Source: JAUVKT01 sp036350795 (GTDB taxonomy: Bacteria > Bacteroidota > Bacteroidia > Bacteroidales > VadinHA17). Taken from it: a stretch of DNA of 64,000 nt. The notes under the pieces were generated by a model. The model was given only the letters and a program-made list of their open reading frames with translations. It had not been told where the DNA came from and searched no databases. Made by a program: the position numbers and the translations under genes. Where the stretch lies: NCBI GenBank assembly GCA_036350795.1, contig JAZBNV010000046.1:5687-69686 (forward strand). Reading direction: 5' to 3'. Positions 34,270 to 42,768 of this stretch are shown here, piece by piece; position 1 is the stretch's first letter; every line of letters starts with the position of its first letter.

Positions 34270-35751
34270 CTACGCTTTCCCCGGTTTTATAAACTGTGTA
34301 ATTGATTTATCCCTTATTTCAGCATAGGCAATAAAAGAAAGTATAAACAAGGTATTAAAGGCTATCTCGCTGGCAATACTCCCGTAATTAATCCTGTTTA
34401 CAAGAATAACTATAATAACTGCAAGTCCTATATACGACAATAATTTTCCTGTTTCATAACTAATAGGATAATGTCTTTTACTCAGCAGGTAGGATACAAT
34501 AACCATTACACCATAACATGCCACATGAGCCCAGGCAGAGGCCCTGTAGCCAAACTTCGGTATAAACAAGACGTTTATCAATATTGTTATTGCTGCCCCG
34601 ATAAAAGTAAGATAAGCACCATATTTGGTTATATCATTTGCCTTATACCATATGCTAAGGTTTACAAAAATACCATATAGCAGGAATCCAAGGCTGATAA
34701 CCGGTACCACAAACATTGATTCACGGTAATCTCCGGGTAATATCAGCTGGATAACAGATATATACAAATTCAGTCCCAGGAACAATATCAGAGCATAAAT
34801 AATAAAATATTTCATTGCCGTGGAATATGTTTCTTTGGCGTCTTTCCCTGATAATTTTTCAAAAAAGAATGGTTCCATGGCAAATCTGTACATCTGTATA
34901 AAAAGCGCCATTAATACTGCTATTTTATAACCTGCCCCATAAACCCCAACCTCATAAAAGGGATTATCGCTTTGTATAAGTCGCCTAAGCAGCACCTTAT
35001 CAACAGCGTCGTTTATTATACCGGCCATTCCCGAAATTAACAGGGGTAAAGCATAAATAAGCATGCTTTTCCATACTTTAAATGAAAAATGGCTCTTTAT
35101 ATTCAGGGTGCGGGGAAGCAGTATCAGGAAAACTACAAGGCTTCCTGCCAGGTTAGCTACAAAAACATAGCCTACACCAAAATCAGGATTATAAATTGCC
35201 GTAACCAGCCTGTTTCCTTTCTGGTATAGTGCCGGTGCAGCATCAGGAAGATAAAAGAACAGGGCAAGTGAAATAATCACAAGTACATTTATAAGCTTCA
35301 GTAAGCTGAATCTCAGAGGCCTGTTTTCTCTTCTAAGTTGCGCGAATGGTATCGCTGTAAGAGCATCAAGGGCTACAATAAACGAGAATATAATGAGGAA
35401 TGTTTTGCTGTCTTCATACTTCATCAAAACAGATACCGGCTCAATAAAAACATTAAAGGCCACAAGAAATATTGCCGTCGTAAATATTAATGATATTATT
35501 GAAGTGCTGTATACCTGTTCGGGCTTATCTGATTTCTGGGCAAACCTGAAAAAAGCTGTTTCCATTCCATAGGTAAGCAGTACAAGCAAGAAAGCGATAT
35601 AGGCATATAATTCTGTAACTACTCCATATTCGGCCGGTTCGAATATATTTGCATAAAAGGGTGTAAGCAGGGCATAATTCAGAAACCTGGGCAGCATTGT
35701 TCCCAGTCCGTAGATAAGAGTTTGTCCGGCCAGCCTGTTTAAGTCTTTCAT
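34270..35751 (-). CDS. lipopolysaccharide/polysaccharide flippase-like membrane protein
   Basis: 493 residues with about 14 membrane spans in the MOP (MATE/Wzx/MurJ) pattern. The N-terminal LAGQTLIYGLGTMLPRFLNYALLTPFYANIF and FEPAEYGVVTELYAYIAFLLVLL are typical of oligosaccharide-unit flippases. DKVLLRRLIQ sits in the middle, between the two bundles. It would move a lipid-linked glycan across the inner membrane. No glycosyltransferase is adjacent, so the lipid-linked substrate is open. It heads the dut-TPR-DUF4292-envC-ybeY-mnmG unit. Confidence 0.85.
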   Translation of the reverse strand: MKDLNRLAGQTLIYGLGTMLPRFLNYALLTPFYANIFEPAEYGVVTELYAYIAFLLVLLTYGMETAFFRFAQKSDKPEQVYSTSIISLIFTTAIFLVAFNVFIEPVSVLMKYEDSKTFLIIFSFIVALDALTAIPFAQLRRENRPLRFSLLKLINVLVIISLALFFYLPDAAPALYQKGNRLVTAIYNPDFGVGYVFVANLAGSLVVFLILLPRTLNIKSHFSFKVWKSMLIYALPLLISGMAGIINDAVDKVLLRRLIQSDNPFYEVGVYGAGYKIAVLMALFIQMYRFAMEPFFFEKLSGKDAKETYSTAMKYFIIYALILFLGLNLYISVIQLILPGDYRESMFVVPVISLGFLLYGIFVNLSIWYKANDITKYGAYLTFIGAAITILINVLFIPKFGYRASAWAHVACYGVMVIVSYLLSKRHYPISYETGKLLSYIGLAVIIVILVNRINYGSIASEIAFNTLFILSFIAYAEIRDKSITQFIKPGKA

Positions 35752-35797
35752 TCTTCAGATTTTCTGCCCTCAAAACCGGAAACACTTCCTGGGTTTT

Positions 35798-35836
35798 AGA
35801 GCTTAATTAATCCAGCTCTATTCTGATACAAATATA
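35798..35836 (-). promoter_or_regulatory. promoter and 5' stem-loop of the flippase-to-mnmG unit
   Basis: Minus-strand TATATTTG (35829-35836) is an exact -7 element. Just inside the predicted transcript, AGAGCT and AGCTCT (35798-35819) form a 6-bp stem. It could stabilise the 5' end or act as a weak terminator for the patatin gene upstream. Confidence 0.42.
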
Positions 35837-35845
35837 CTATCGTAT

Positions 35846-38143
35846 TTATTCTAAGCCCGATTTGTTAAATAAAATGTAGCCGAAATTAATATAATAATAC
35901 AGCTTCGTGCTCTCATGGCTGAAATAATTAATTCCTATTCCAACCGGACCAACGGGAGTATGGTAACCCAGCCCGAGTTCAGCAATAAATTCGAACTGGG
36001 AAAACAAGTCCTCTTTTACGGCAACTCCGTCGTTATTTGAGATAGGTCTGAAAGGAGCAAAACAGTACATTCCGCTTCTTACAGATAAATTATCCCTTAT
36101 ATAATATATTGGCTTTATCCCCGCCGCAATATAGCTGTTGGAACGCAGGCTTCCACCGAATAATTGCTTGCTGTATTCTGTGGGATAGAACCTGTATGAA
36201 TTTATTAATGTAGATGTATAGTTACTTGAAAAACCCTGATTGCTAAGTGTAAAATCAACCAGCGATCCCAGCGTAAACCTTTCACTTAATTTCAGATAGT
36301 TTTCATTTCTAAATTTAAGGCTTAACCACGTATGCCTTAATCCCATGTCCTGTTGAAGCTCTATGGTGTCGTTGCGGCCTTGCTCAAAATATTCAAATCC
36401 TGTATTAAAAAACAAAGCCCCCTCAATTCTATTTCCCGATCGCGGGTAAAGTTTTTCATCCAGCTTATCTCCCTCCAGTTTTAATTTCAGTGTGCCGATA
36501 AAATATTGTGTATTATCCGGTTCTTTTTCCACATCAAATATGCGGGTCTGGTAATAATCATTGTTAAGCCAGTTAAATGCAATTCCGGCTTTTAAAGTAG
36601 TATTATTATTTACCGGTTTCCCAACCGTAGTACTGAATGATGTTTCCCGTTTCAATATATACACGGGTGAAAGGGGGTCAAAAAGACTGGTTACGTCGTT
36701 GGTAAAATAATTCCATCGGTTGGTTGTTAAGTCGAGGTCGATTAACAATATATTTTTTCGTGGAACTGCAATCCTGTGTGCAAGTCGCAGCGACGAATAA
36801 AACCTCCCGAAATAAGTATTGATGCTGAAACGGTTAAAAACATCGCTGAGCGCATAATAATCAAAACCCAGGTAGGCCTGGTTATATCCCGTAAATGATA
36901 CCAGTCCTCCCGCCTTAAGATTATATGAGCCTTTAAGTTTAATATTAAGTATCAGATCAAAGGTCTTATCTGTTTCATTATAAACAGCTTCCGGGTAAGC
37001 ATTTATTATGTTCTCTTCTGAGATAAGCCTGAAATATTCTGTTTTAAGCTGATCGAGTGTAATCAGCTCTTCTTCCTTGGCAATAAGGTTCCTGATATAT
37101 TCTTCCTGCTGCCCGTCGACTCCATTAATTAAAATATTCCTGAATTTCAGTTCAGGTAACTTCTCCCTGAAAATGCTTCTTTTTTCTGCCAGCTCACTGT
37201 CTGATATTAACCGGGCCTTTTCCAGTATCAGCGGCATCATTTTCCTGGCATTTTCATATCCCGCAAGGAAGAGGGAGTCGGCCTTTTCAAAATCAAGTAA
37301 ATCAACATCCGTAAATTTTGTGTCTATAACCAGCCCAAGTGTATCGGGTATTGAAAAGTTGGTTTCCTGCATTATCATATTCTCCAGCTGAAGAAAAAGA
37401 TCTTCCCTCCCAGGCTTTTTTGATTGTCCTGATACTTTACTGCCTATTAGGAAATCAGTATTAAAATCATCCCTTAAAACTTCAAAAGGAAAATTATTAT
37501 AAATACCTCCGTCAAACAACAACCTCGAATTAATAATTACAGGCTCAAAATATAGGGGATAATTCATTGAAGCCCTGACAACATGGGCAAGGTTGCCTTT
37601 TCTGAATATTACTGCCTCCTTTTTATAAATATCGGCAGCAACACACCTGAATGGAATCATCAGCTTATCAAAATCGCGTTCGCATAATGCATTTGCTCCT
37701 CCTGTTAGTTCCATAAAGGCAAAATCCATTACCTGGGAGGGTATAAGATATGTTCTGAATTGAGCTATGGTCCCGTCGTCTTCCCGTTTTAATGGCAAAG
37801 ATACAATGGACGCATCACCATCCTGGAGATTGTAGGTAAACCTGTACCTGGTTTCTATTTCGCCCGATTTCCACCTGTTGAATTCTTCCGACTTAAAAAG
37901 ATCCAGCATCTCTTCGCAGGTATAACCCATTGCGTATAAACATCCTACGATTGCCCCAATAGAGGTACCCGATATATAATCAATTTTTACATTATTCTCC
38001 TCAAGGGCTTTAATTACCCCGATATGCGCAATTCCCTTTGCTCCCCCGCCACTCAGAACAAGCCCGGTTCCCTGTGCATATAAAGGCTGCTGTATCGCTA
38101 TAAACAACAATGCGAGCAATATATTTAAACCAGTATTTTTCAT
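35846..38143 (-). CDS. patatin-like phospholipase with outer-membrane beta-barrel
   Basis: 765 residues. Sec signal MKNTGLNILLALLFIAIQQPLYAQG; a patatin domain with LVLSGGGAKGIAHIGV (oxyanion hole, about 28-43), GTSIGAIVG (nucleophile Ser near 61) and DGGIYNNFP (catalytic Asp near 212). A POTRA-like segment follows (FRNILINGVDGQQEEYIRNL, near 335), then a 16-strand-type barrel to the end, closing in YYYINFGYILF. This is the layout of PlpD-type (type Vd) autotransporters or their Bacteroidota relatives, so the lipase may remain at or leave the cell surface. It is transcribed separately from the flippase unit. Confidence 0.88.
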   Translation of the reverse strand: MKNTGLNILLALLFIAIQQPLYAQGTGLVLSGGGAKGIAHIGVIKALEENNVKIDYISGTSIGAIVGCLYAMGYTCEEMLDLFKSEEFNRWKSGEIETRYRFTYNLQDGDASIVSLPLKREDDGTIAQFRTYLIPSQVMDFAFMELTGGANALCERDFDKLMIPFRCVAADIYKKEAVIFRKGNLAHVVRASMNYPLYFEPVIINSRLLFDGGIYNNFPFEVLRDDFNTDFLIGSKVSGQSKKPGREDLFLQLENMIMQETNFSIPDTLGLVIDTKFTDVDLLDFEKADSLFLAGYENARKMMPLILEKARLISDSELAEKRSIFREKLPELKFRNILINGVDGQQEEYIRNLIAKEEELITLDQLKTEYFRLISEENIINAYPEAVYNETDKTFDLILNIKLKGSYNLKAGGLVSFTGYNQAYLGFDYYALSDVFNRFSINTYFGRFYSSLRLAHRIAVPRKNILLIDLDLTTNRWNYFTNDVTSLFDPLSPVYILKRETSFSTTVGKPVNNNTTLKAGIAFNWLNNDYYQTRIFDVEKEPDNTQYFIGTLKLKLEGDKLDEKLYPRSGNRIEGALFFNTGFEYFEQGRNDTIELQQDMGLRHTWLSLKFRNENYLKLSERFTLGSLVDFTLSNQGFSSNYTSTLINSYRFYPTEYSKQLFGGSLRSNSYIAAGIKPIYYIRDNLSVRSGMYCFAPFRPISNNDGVAVKEDLFSQFEFIAELGLGYHTPVGPVGIGINYFSHESTKLYYYINFGYILFNKSGLE

Positions 38144-38182
38144 TAATACCCCTATAAATCAACTAATTTTTAAACTTTTAGC

Positions 38183-38190
38183 TATTTTTG
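38183..38190 (+). promoter_or_regulatory. -7 element of the cyclophilin gene
   Basis: TATTTTTG, exact consensus, 44 bases before ATG 38235. A start of transcription near 38197 rules out the open start at 38199. Confidence 0.5.
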
Positions 38191-38234
38191 ACACCTGGTT
38201 GTCTAAAAAATTAAATTTACAAAACATTAACGTA

Positions 38235-39050
38235 ATGAAACAGCTCTCAGTGTTATTTTCGGTAATATCAGGATTTTTGTTAATGTTGCTTTCATGTTCA
38301 ACAGGAAGTGCCGACAGTGTAAAATATGTAAGTTTTGAAACCTCGAAAGGGACTATAAAATTAATGCTCTACAATGAAACCCCGGTTCATAAAGAAAATA
38401 TGATCAAGCTTGTTAAAGAGGGATTCTACGACGGGGTTAAATTTCACAGGGTTATAAATGAATTTATGATCCAGGCTGGTGATCCTAACACAAAAGAAGG
38501 GATGACAGAAGAAGCTGCTGAAATATATAACTATACTATTTCGGCCGAAATAATTGATAGCCTTTTCCATAAAAAGGGAGTACTTGCCGCTGCACGAACG
38601 GGAGATAATTTTAACCCTGAAAGAAAATCATCAGGAACACAATTTTATATTGTACAGGGCCGCACATTCAACGATAATGAGCTTGATCAGATAGAGAACA
38701 GGGTTAATACAAATCTTAAACAGGCCATTTATTACAAAAACCTGATTAACGAAAAGAAAAGGGTTGTTGAAGAAGGGGATAAAATGACCGATGCTGAAAT
38801 ACAGGAATTTGCTGCAGTTGTGTCTTATGATGAAATAGCAGAGATGCAGGACTTTGTAATTTCTCCTCAACGCAGGGAAATATATAAAACAACGGGAGGC
38901 ACTCCTCATCTCGATATGCAATATACTGTATATGGCGAAGTTGTAGAGGGCATGGAAATTGTTGACGCAATTGCCGGCTCGCAAACTGATCAGGACAATC
39001 GCCCGCTTGAAGACATTATTATTTTAAAAGCCCGTATCACTAAGAGGTAA
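38235..39050 (+). CDS. cyclophilin-type peptidyl-prolyl isomerase lipoprotein
   Basis: 271 residues from ATG 38235. Signal MKQLSVLFSVISGFLLMLLSC marks a lipoprotein. The cyclophilin core shows VSFETSKGTIKLMLYNETPVHKEN, YDGVKFHRVINEFMIQAGDP (with the catalytic Arg) and SSGTQFYIVQGRTF. A helical insert of about 65 residues (LDQIENRVNTNLKQAIYYKNL to about EMQDFVISPQRREIY) splits the domain before the final HLDMQYTVYGEVVEGMEIVDAIA. It would help fold periplasmic or outer-membrane proteins. pheS follows 20 bases later. Confidence 0.92.
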   Translation: MKQLSVLFSVISGFLLMLLSCSTGSADSVKYVSFETSKGTIKLMLYNETPVHKENMIKLVKEGFYDGVKFHRVINEFMIQAGDPNTKEGMTEEAAEIYNYTISAEIIDSLFHKKGVLAAARTGDNFNPERKSSGTQFYIVQGRTFNDNELDQIENRVNTNLKQAIYYKNLINEKKRVVEEGDKMTDAEIQEFAAVVSYDEIAEMQDFVISPQRREIYKTTGGTPHLDMQYTVYGEVVEGMEIVDAIAGSQTDQDNRPLEDIIILKARITKR

Positions 39051-39070
39051 AGAAAGTTATATTTTGTAAG

Positions 39071-40111
39071 ATGATTAACAGGATTAAGCTTCTGGAGAAG
39101 GAAATAGAGAGTGCTACTATTGAAAATATGGATTCGCTGGAGGAATTCAGGCTTAAATATTTAAGTAAAAAAGGATTAATTCCTTCATTGTTTTCTGATT
39201 TCAGAAATATTGCCCCCGAGGATAAAAAAGTAGTTGGCCAGCTGGTTAATAATCTGAAAATAAGTGCAACTACAAAATATAATAATGTAAAAGAACGGCT
39301 TGAATCGACAGATTCGGCAGCTGGCTCTGAAGATCTTACAAAACCCGCGACACCTTTTTTCAGCGGATCAAGACATCCACTTTCTATTGTAAGAAATGAA
39401 ATTATTTCTATTTTTTCGAGGCTTGGCTTTACAATCTCAGAAGGACCAGAAATAGAAGATGATGAGCATGTATTTTCGAAGCTTAATTTTCCGCCCGAGC
39501 ATCCCGCAAGGGATATGCAGGATACTTTTTATATAAAAAGAAATTCTGAGGAAGAAAGCAGCCCGGACGATATTTTGTTGAGAACACACACCTCTTCTGT
39601 GCAGGTAAGGGTAATGGAAAGCCAGGATCCTCCTATAAGGACTATCTCTCCGGGGCGTGTTTTCAGAAACGAAGCAATTTCAGCAAGGGCACACTGTATT
39701 TTTCACCAGGTTGAGGGATTGTATATCGACAAAAATGTTTCGTTTGCCGACCTCAAACAAACATTATTATTTTTTGCACGGGAGATGTTTGGCAAAAAAA
39801 CCAGGATAAGGCTCAGGCCTTCTTATTTTCCATTTACAGAACCTTCGGCCGAAATGGATGTAAGCTGTACCATATGTGGTGGAAAGGGCTGTAATGTATG
39901 CAAATACACCGGGTGGCTCGAAATACTTGGTTGTGGAATGGTAGATCCTAATGTGCTTGAAAGTTGCAATATAGACAGTAAAGAATATACGGGTTTTGCT
40001 TTTGGAATGGGTATTGAAAGACTTACCATGTTAAAGTACGAGGTAAACGATCTCAGGCTCTATTTTGAAAACGATGTAAGATTCTTAGAGCAATTTCGGT
40101 CTGCCTTCTAA
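39071..40111 (+). CDS. pheS: phenylalanyl-tRNA synthetase alpha subunit
   Basis: 346 residues, full length class II synthetase subunit. N-terminal tRNA-binding coiled coil (about 1-90), then the catalytic domain with motif 1 region RHPLSIVRNEIISIFSRLGF, GPEIEDDEHVFSKLNFPPEHPARDMQDTFY near 120-150, motif 2 RTISPGRVFRNEAISARAHCIFHQVEGLYID near 195-225, and motif 3 GFAFGMGIERLTMLKY near 317. The beta subunit gene is not in this window. A Cys-rich CTICGGKGCNVCKYTGW stretch (about 263-279) is normal for the family. Confidence 0.97.
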   Translation: MINRIKLLEKEIESATIENMDSLEEFRLKYLSKKGLIPSLFSDFRNIAPEDKKVVGQLVNNLKISATTKYNNVKERLESTDSAAGSEDLTKPATPFFSGSRHPLSIVRNEIISIFSRLGFTISEGPEIEDDEHVFSKLNFPPEHPARDMQDTFYIKRNSEEESSPDDILLRTHTSSVQVRVMESQDPPIRTISPGRVFRNEAISARAHCIFHQVEGLYIDKNVSFADLKQTLLFFAREMFGKKTRIRLRPSYFPFTEPSAEMDVSCTICGGKGCNVCKYTGWLEILGCGMVDPNVLESCNIDSKEYTGFAFGMGIERLTMLKYEVNDLRLYFENDVRFLEQFRSAF

Positions 40112-40116
40112 GCCCT

Positions 40117-40182
40117 GCCTTAGGCCTTATGCCTTGTGTCTTGCGTCTTGTGTCTTATCCTTATGCCTTACGCCTTACGCCT
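40117..40182. repeat. nine-fold degenerate heptanucleotide repeat between pheS and osmC
   Basis: Units of GYCTTRY follow each other without a gap: GCCTTAG, GCCTTAT, GCCTTGT, GTCTTGC, GTCTTGT, GTCTTAT, a 6-base CCTTAT, GCCTTAC, GCCTTAC and a final GCCT. The osmC stop codon (minus strand TAA, 40175-40177) lies in the last full unit, so the repeat writes the last residues of OsmC. Confidence 0.85.
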
Positions 40183-40591
40183 CTAAAACAACCTCGTGTG
40201 TAATTTTCATTGATTCTTTGTAGGTGTAGCTTACACCGCAATATTTATTCTGGGACAGTTCTATTGCCATATCAATCTTTTCCCTGGGCAGGTCTTTTCC
40301 CTTGATTATGTATTTAATATGCATATTCTCAAAATGCTTTGGGTGTGTTTCCGTCAGGTTGCCGCTAACCTCAACCTTAATATCTTCGAAAGGCACTCTC
40401 ATTTTCCTGAGCATTGACACAAGGTCCATCCCTGTGCACCCGGCAAGCGAGGCCAGCATAAGGCTTTTAGGTTTTGGTCCCTTGTTTTCTCCTCCAAATT
40501 CTTCTGACGAATCTATCATAAATTTATGGCCATCGAGAGATACTTCAAAAGACATTTTTCCCTTTAACTGAATTACTGTTTTCTCGGTCAT
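40175..40591 (-). CDS. OsmC-family peroxiredoxin-like protein
   Basis: 138 residues. LMLASLAGCTGMDLVSMLRKMRV (about 45-67) holds the first reactive Cys, and NKYCGVSYTYKES near 115 the second, as in OsmC/Ohr thiol peroxidases that reduce organic hydroperoxides. The Glu and Arg usually near the first Cys are not obvious in the same places, so it belongs to the wider OsmC group, not clearly to Ohr. It is divergent from a Crp-type regulator and shares with it a CRP-like site. Its 3' end is formed by the heptanucleotide repeat. Confidence 0.85.
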   Translation of the reverse strand: MTEKTVIQLKGKMSFEVSLDGHKFMIDSSEEFGGENKGPKPKSLMLASLAGCTGMDLVSMLRKMRVPFEDIKVEVSGNLTETHPKHFENMHIKYIIKGKDLPREKIDMAIELSQNKYCGVSYTYKESMKITHEVVLEA

Positions 40592-40640
40592 TTATATTTT
40601 ATATGCTTTAATAATTTTTTTTCAAAATTACTCATTATTT

Positions 40641-40648
40641 CAAAGCTA
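40641..40648 (-). promoter_or_regulatory. -7 promoter element of osmC
   Basis: Minus-strand TAGCTTTG is an exact consensus match 50 bases before the ATG. A second exact match, TAATTTTG at 40623-40630, lies closer. Either would place the CRP-like palindrome upstream in an activating position. Confidence 0.45.
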
Positions 40649-40673
40649 ATAACCATCTTTGTATTTAATTAAC

Positions 40674-40689
40674 TATGACTATTGTCACA
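40674..40689. promoter_or_regulatory. CRP-like palindrome between osmC and the Crp-type regulator
   Basis: TATGA-CTATTG-TCACA matches TGTGA-N6-TCACA with one mismatch. Its centre is about 48 bases upstream of the transcription start predicted from the TAGCTTTG element of osmC, and it also lies in front of the regulator gene. The regulator carries an ExxxR recognition helix compatible with this core. Confidence 0.55.
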
Positions 40690-40736
40690 TAATAAATATC
40701 TTGTTTCCCTGACGCTTTGATCAGAGAAAATCATTT

Positions 40737-41447
40737 ATGAAACAAAAGGAAATATACATACCTTTTTGCGATTCCTGCGCTGTAAGATCAAGCTCTGTCT
40801 TCAAAAATTTATCGAGGGAAGAAATAGAACTGATTAATTACGAAAAGGAATTTCGCCATTTTAACAGGGGAGAGCTACTCTATTCTGAAGGAGCCCGTTT
40901 AAGCGGCTTTTTTTGTATTAATAGTGGCATTATTAAAATATATAAAACAGGCATTGATGGTAAAGAACAAATTATACGCTTCGCTAAAAAAGGAGATATA
41001 ATTGCTTACCGTTCAATTCTGAGTAATGAATCTGCCTGTACCTCGGCAAAAGTTATTGAAGATGCCGCTGTCTGTCATATACCTTCTCATCTGCTTATAC
41101 AATTTGCTAAAGAAAATGCAGCCTTTTCCATGGACGTAATGAAACTTACCTGCCAGGAACTTGGCGAAGCAAACGCCTACATTACAGATATAGCACAGAA
41201 AACCGTAAGGGAAAGACTTGCTGAAATAATAGTACATCTTATTGATGAATTCGGTCTTGACGAAGAAAATTATCTGAGAATTTCACTTACCCGTGAAGAA
41301 CTGGCAAATATTGTTGGAACTGCTACAGAATCAGTTATAAGATTACTTTCAGAATTTAAATCTGATAAAATTATCGAGTTAAGTGGAAGGAAAATAAAAA
41401 TCCTTGATAAGAGGGTTCTTGATAAAATCAGTAACGTTTTCAATTAA
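40737..41447 (+). CDS. Crp/Fnr-family transcriptional regulator
   Basis: 236 residues: a cyclic-nucleotide-binding-like beta roll (about 25-140), a dimer helix (MDVMKLTCQELGEANAYITDIAQ) and a C-terminal winged helix with LTREELANIVGTATESVIRLLSEF as helix-turn-helix. The N-terminus has a CDSC pair (Cys11, Cys14), and two more Cys lie in the roll (near 101 and 113). The cAMP-binding RxS signature is missing, so it is not a true cAMP receptor. The recognition helix TESVIR fits CRP-like half-sites TGTGA. Divergent from osmC, which suggests a role in an oxidative or oxygen response. Confidence 0.88.
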   Translation: MKQKEIYIPFCDSCAVRSSSVFKNLSREEIELINYEKEFRHFNRGELLYSEGARLSGFFCINSGIIKIYKTGIDGKEQIIRFAKKGDIIAYRSILSNESACTSAKVIEDAAVCHIPSHLLIQFAKENAAFSMDVMKLTCQELGEANAYITDIAQKTVRERLAEIIVHLIDEFGLDEENYLRISLTREELANIVGTATESVIRLLSEFKSDKIIELSGRKIKILDKRVLDKISNVFN

Positions 41448-41451
41448 GCCC

Positions 41452-41473
41452 GTAAATACAATTCTGTATTTAC
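41452..41473. terminator. hairpin between the Crp-type gene and the small membrane-protein gene
   Basis: Perfect 9-bp stem GTAAATACA / TGTATTTAC with a 4-base loop lies between two converging genes, with short T-rich flanks. It is likely a bidirectional terminator. Confidence 0.6.
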
Positions 41474-41487
41474 TCTTTGCTTAATTC

Positions 41488-41658
41488 TTACTCCAGAATA
41501 TTATTGAGTATAATATAAACCAGCAATCCGCCTACAATAAATGCACCGCTAAGAACAAGAAGAGAATTATTTTCGGCTTTTGAAAATTCAGAATAAGCCA
41601 GAATAATAACACCTGCTATTACGAAAATATATCCGAATCTCTTTAATAAAGCTTTCAT
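41488..41658 (-). CDS. small two-span membrane protein
   Basis: 56 residues (ATG 41658, TAA 41488-41490). Sequence starts MKALLKRFGYIFVIAGVII, then LAYSEFSKAENNSL, then LVLSGAFIVGGLLVYIILNN. That gives two hydrophobic helices joined by a short charged loop. The codon pattern matches neighbouring genes and the gene fills the otherwise empty gap between the Crp-type gene and ruvB. It follows ruvB by 77 bases on the same strand. I do not recognise a named family; function unknown. Confidence 0.65.
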   Translation of the reverse strand: MKALLKRFGYIFVIAGVIILAYSEFSKAENNSLLVLSGAFIVGGLLVYIILNNILE

Positions 41659-41735
41659 AATCAATAATTTAAGATAGTATTTTATGCTAGTTTAATTGGC
41701 CACTAAATATAATTAATAGAATAAACTTTGCAAAA

Positions 41736-42758
41736 TTAAAACAATAAACCTGTTTCTCCTAATTTCTGCTTACCCAGGTGAATATATGCATTTTCTGTTA
41801 CCTCCCTTCCCCTGGGTGTTCGCTTAATATATCCTTCCTTTATCAGGAAGGGTTCGTACACCTCTTCTATTGTTCCACTATCTTCTCCCACTGCTGTGGC
41901 TATTGTGGTAAGTCCTACGGGTCCTCCCCTGAATTTATCAATTATAACATTGAGTATTCTATTATCCATCTCATCCAGTCCATGTTTATCAATATTAAGA
42001 GCTGACAATGAGTATCTTGTAATATCTAAATCAATATTTCCATCTCCTTTAACCTGGGCAAAGTCACGTACTCTTCTTAACAAAGCATTGGCTATTCTTG
42101 GCGTACCCCTGCTCCGGGATGCTATTTCTTCCGAAGCATTTTTTTCAATATTTACGTCAAGAATATCTGCCGACCTGTTAATAATTGAGCTGAGAATTTT
42201 TGAATCATAATATTCAAGATGCATTTTTATTCCAAATCTTGCTCTTAATGGACTGGTTAAAAGACCCGAGCGGGTGGTTGCACCAATTAATGTAAAAGGA
42301 TTAAGAGTAAGCTGCACTGATCTCGCACTTGGTCCTTTATCAATCATAATATCAATCTGGTAATCTTCCATGGCAGAATAAAGGTACTCTTCAACTACCG
42401 GACTGAGCCTGTGAATTTCATCAATAAAAAGAACATCTCCTTCCTCAAGACCGGTAAGTAAGCCTGCAATATCCCCGGGTTTATCCAGTACCGGGCCCGA
42501 TGTAACTTTTATTCCTACATTCAGTTCATTTGCAATAATTGTTGCCAGGGTTGTTTTGCCGAGACCCGGAGGACCGTGCAGTAATACATGATCAAGTGCT
42601 TCCTCTCTCTGGTTTGCTGCCGTAACAAATACCTTAAGGTTCTCAACTATTCGGCTCTGTCCTTTAAAATCGTCAAAAGACAGGGGGCGGAGTTTTTTTT
42701 CAAATTCCTTGTCGGCGGCCAGAAATTTTTCTCTTTTAATATCGAATTCCTCTATCAT
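41736..42758 (-). CDS. ruvB: Holliday junction branch-migration ATPase RuvB
   Basis: 340 residues, full length. LRPLSFDDFKGQSRIVENLKVF is the typical N-terminus, the Walker A is HGPPGLGKTTLA near residue 60, Walker B is DVLFIDEIHRL near 108, sensor 1 GATTRSG near 160, and the C-terminal winged helix has GGPVGLTTIATAVGEDSGTIEEVYEPFLI. RuvB drives branch migration with RuvA. ruvA and ruvC are not in the window. It is in a leftward run after nadA and the MORN-repeat gene, 10 bases downstream of the latter. Confidence 0.98.
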   Translation of the reverse strand: MIEEFDIKREKFLAADKEFEKKLRPLSFDDFKGQSRIVENLKVFVTAANQREEALDHVLLHGPPGLGKTTLATIIANELNVGIKVTSGPVLDKPGDIAGLLTGLEEGDVLFIDEIHRLSPVVEEYLYSAMEDYQIDIMIDKGPSARSVQLTLNPFTLIGATTRSGLLTSPLRARFGIKMHLEYYDSKILSSIINRSADILDVNIEKNASEEIASRSRGTPRIANALLRRVRDFAQVKGDGNIDLDITRYSLSALNIDKHGLDEMDNRILNVIIDKFRGGPVGLTTIATAVGEDSGTIEEVYEPFLIKEGYIKRTPRGREVTENAYIHLGKQKLGETGLLF

Positions 42759-42768
42759 TAAGGAAATA

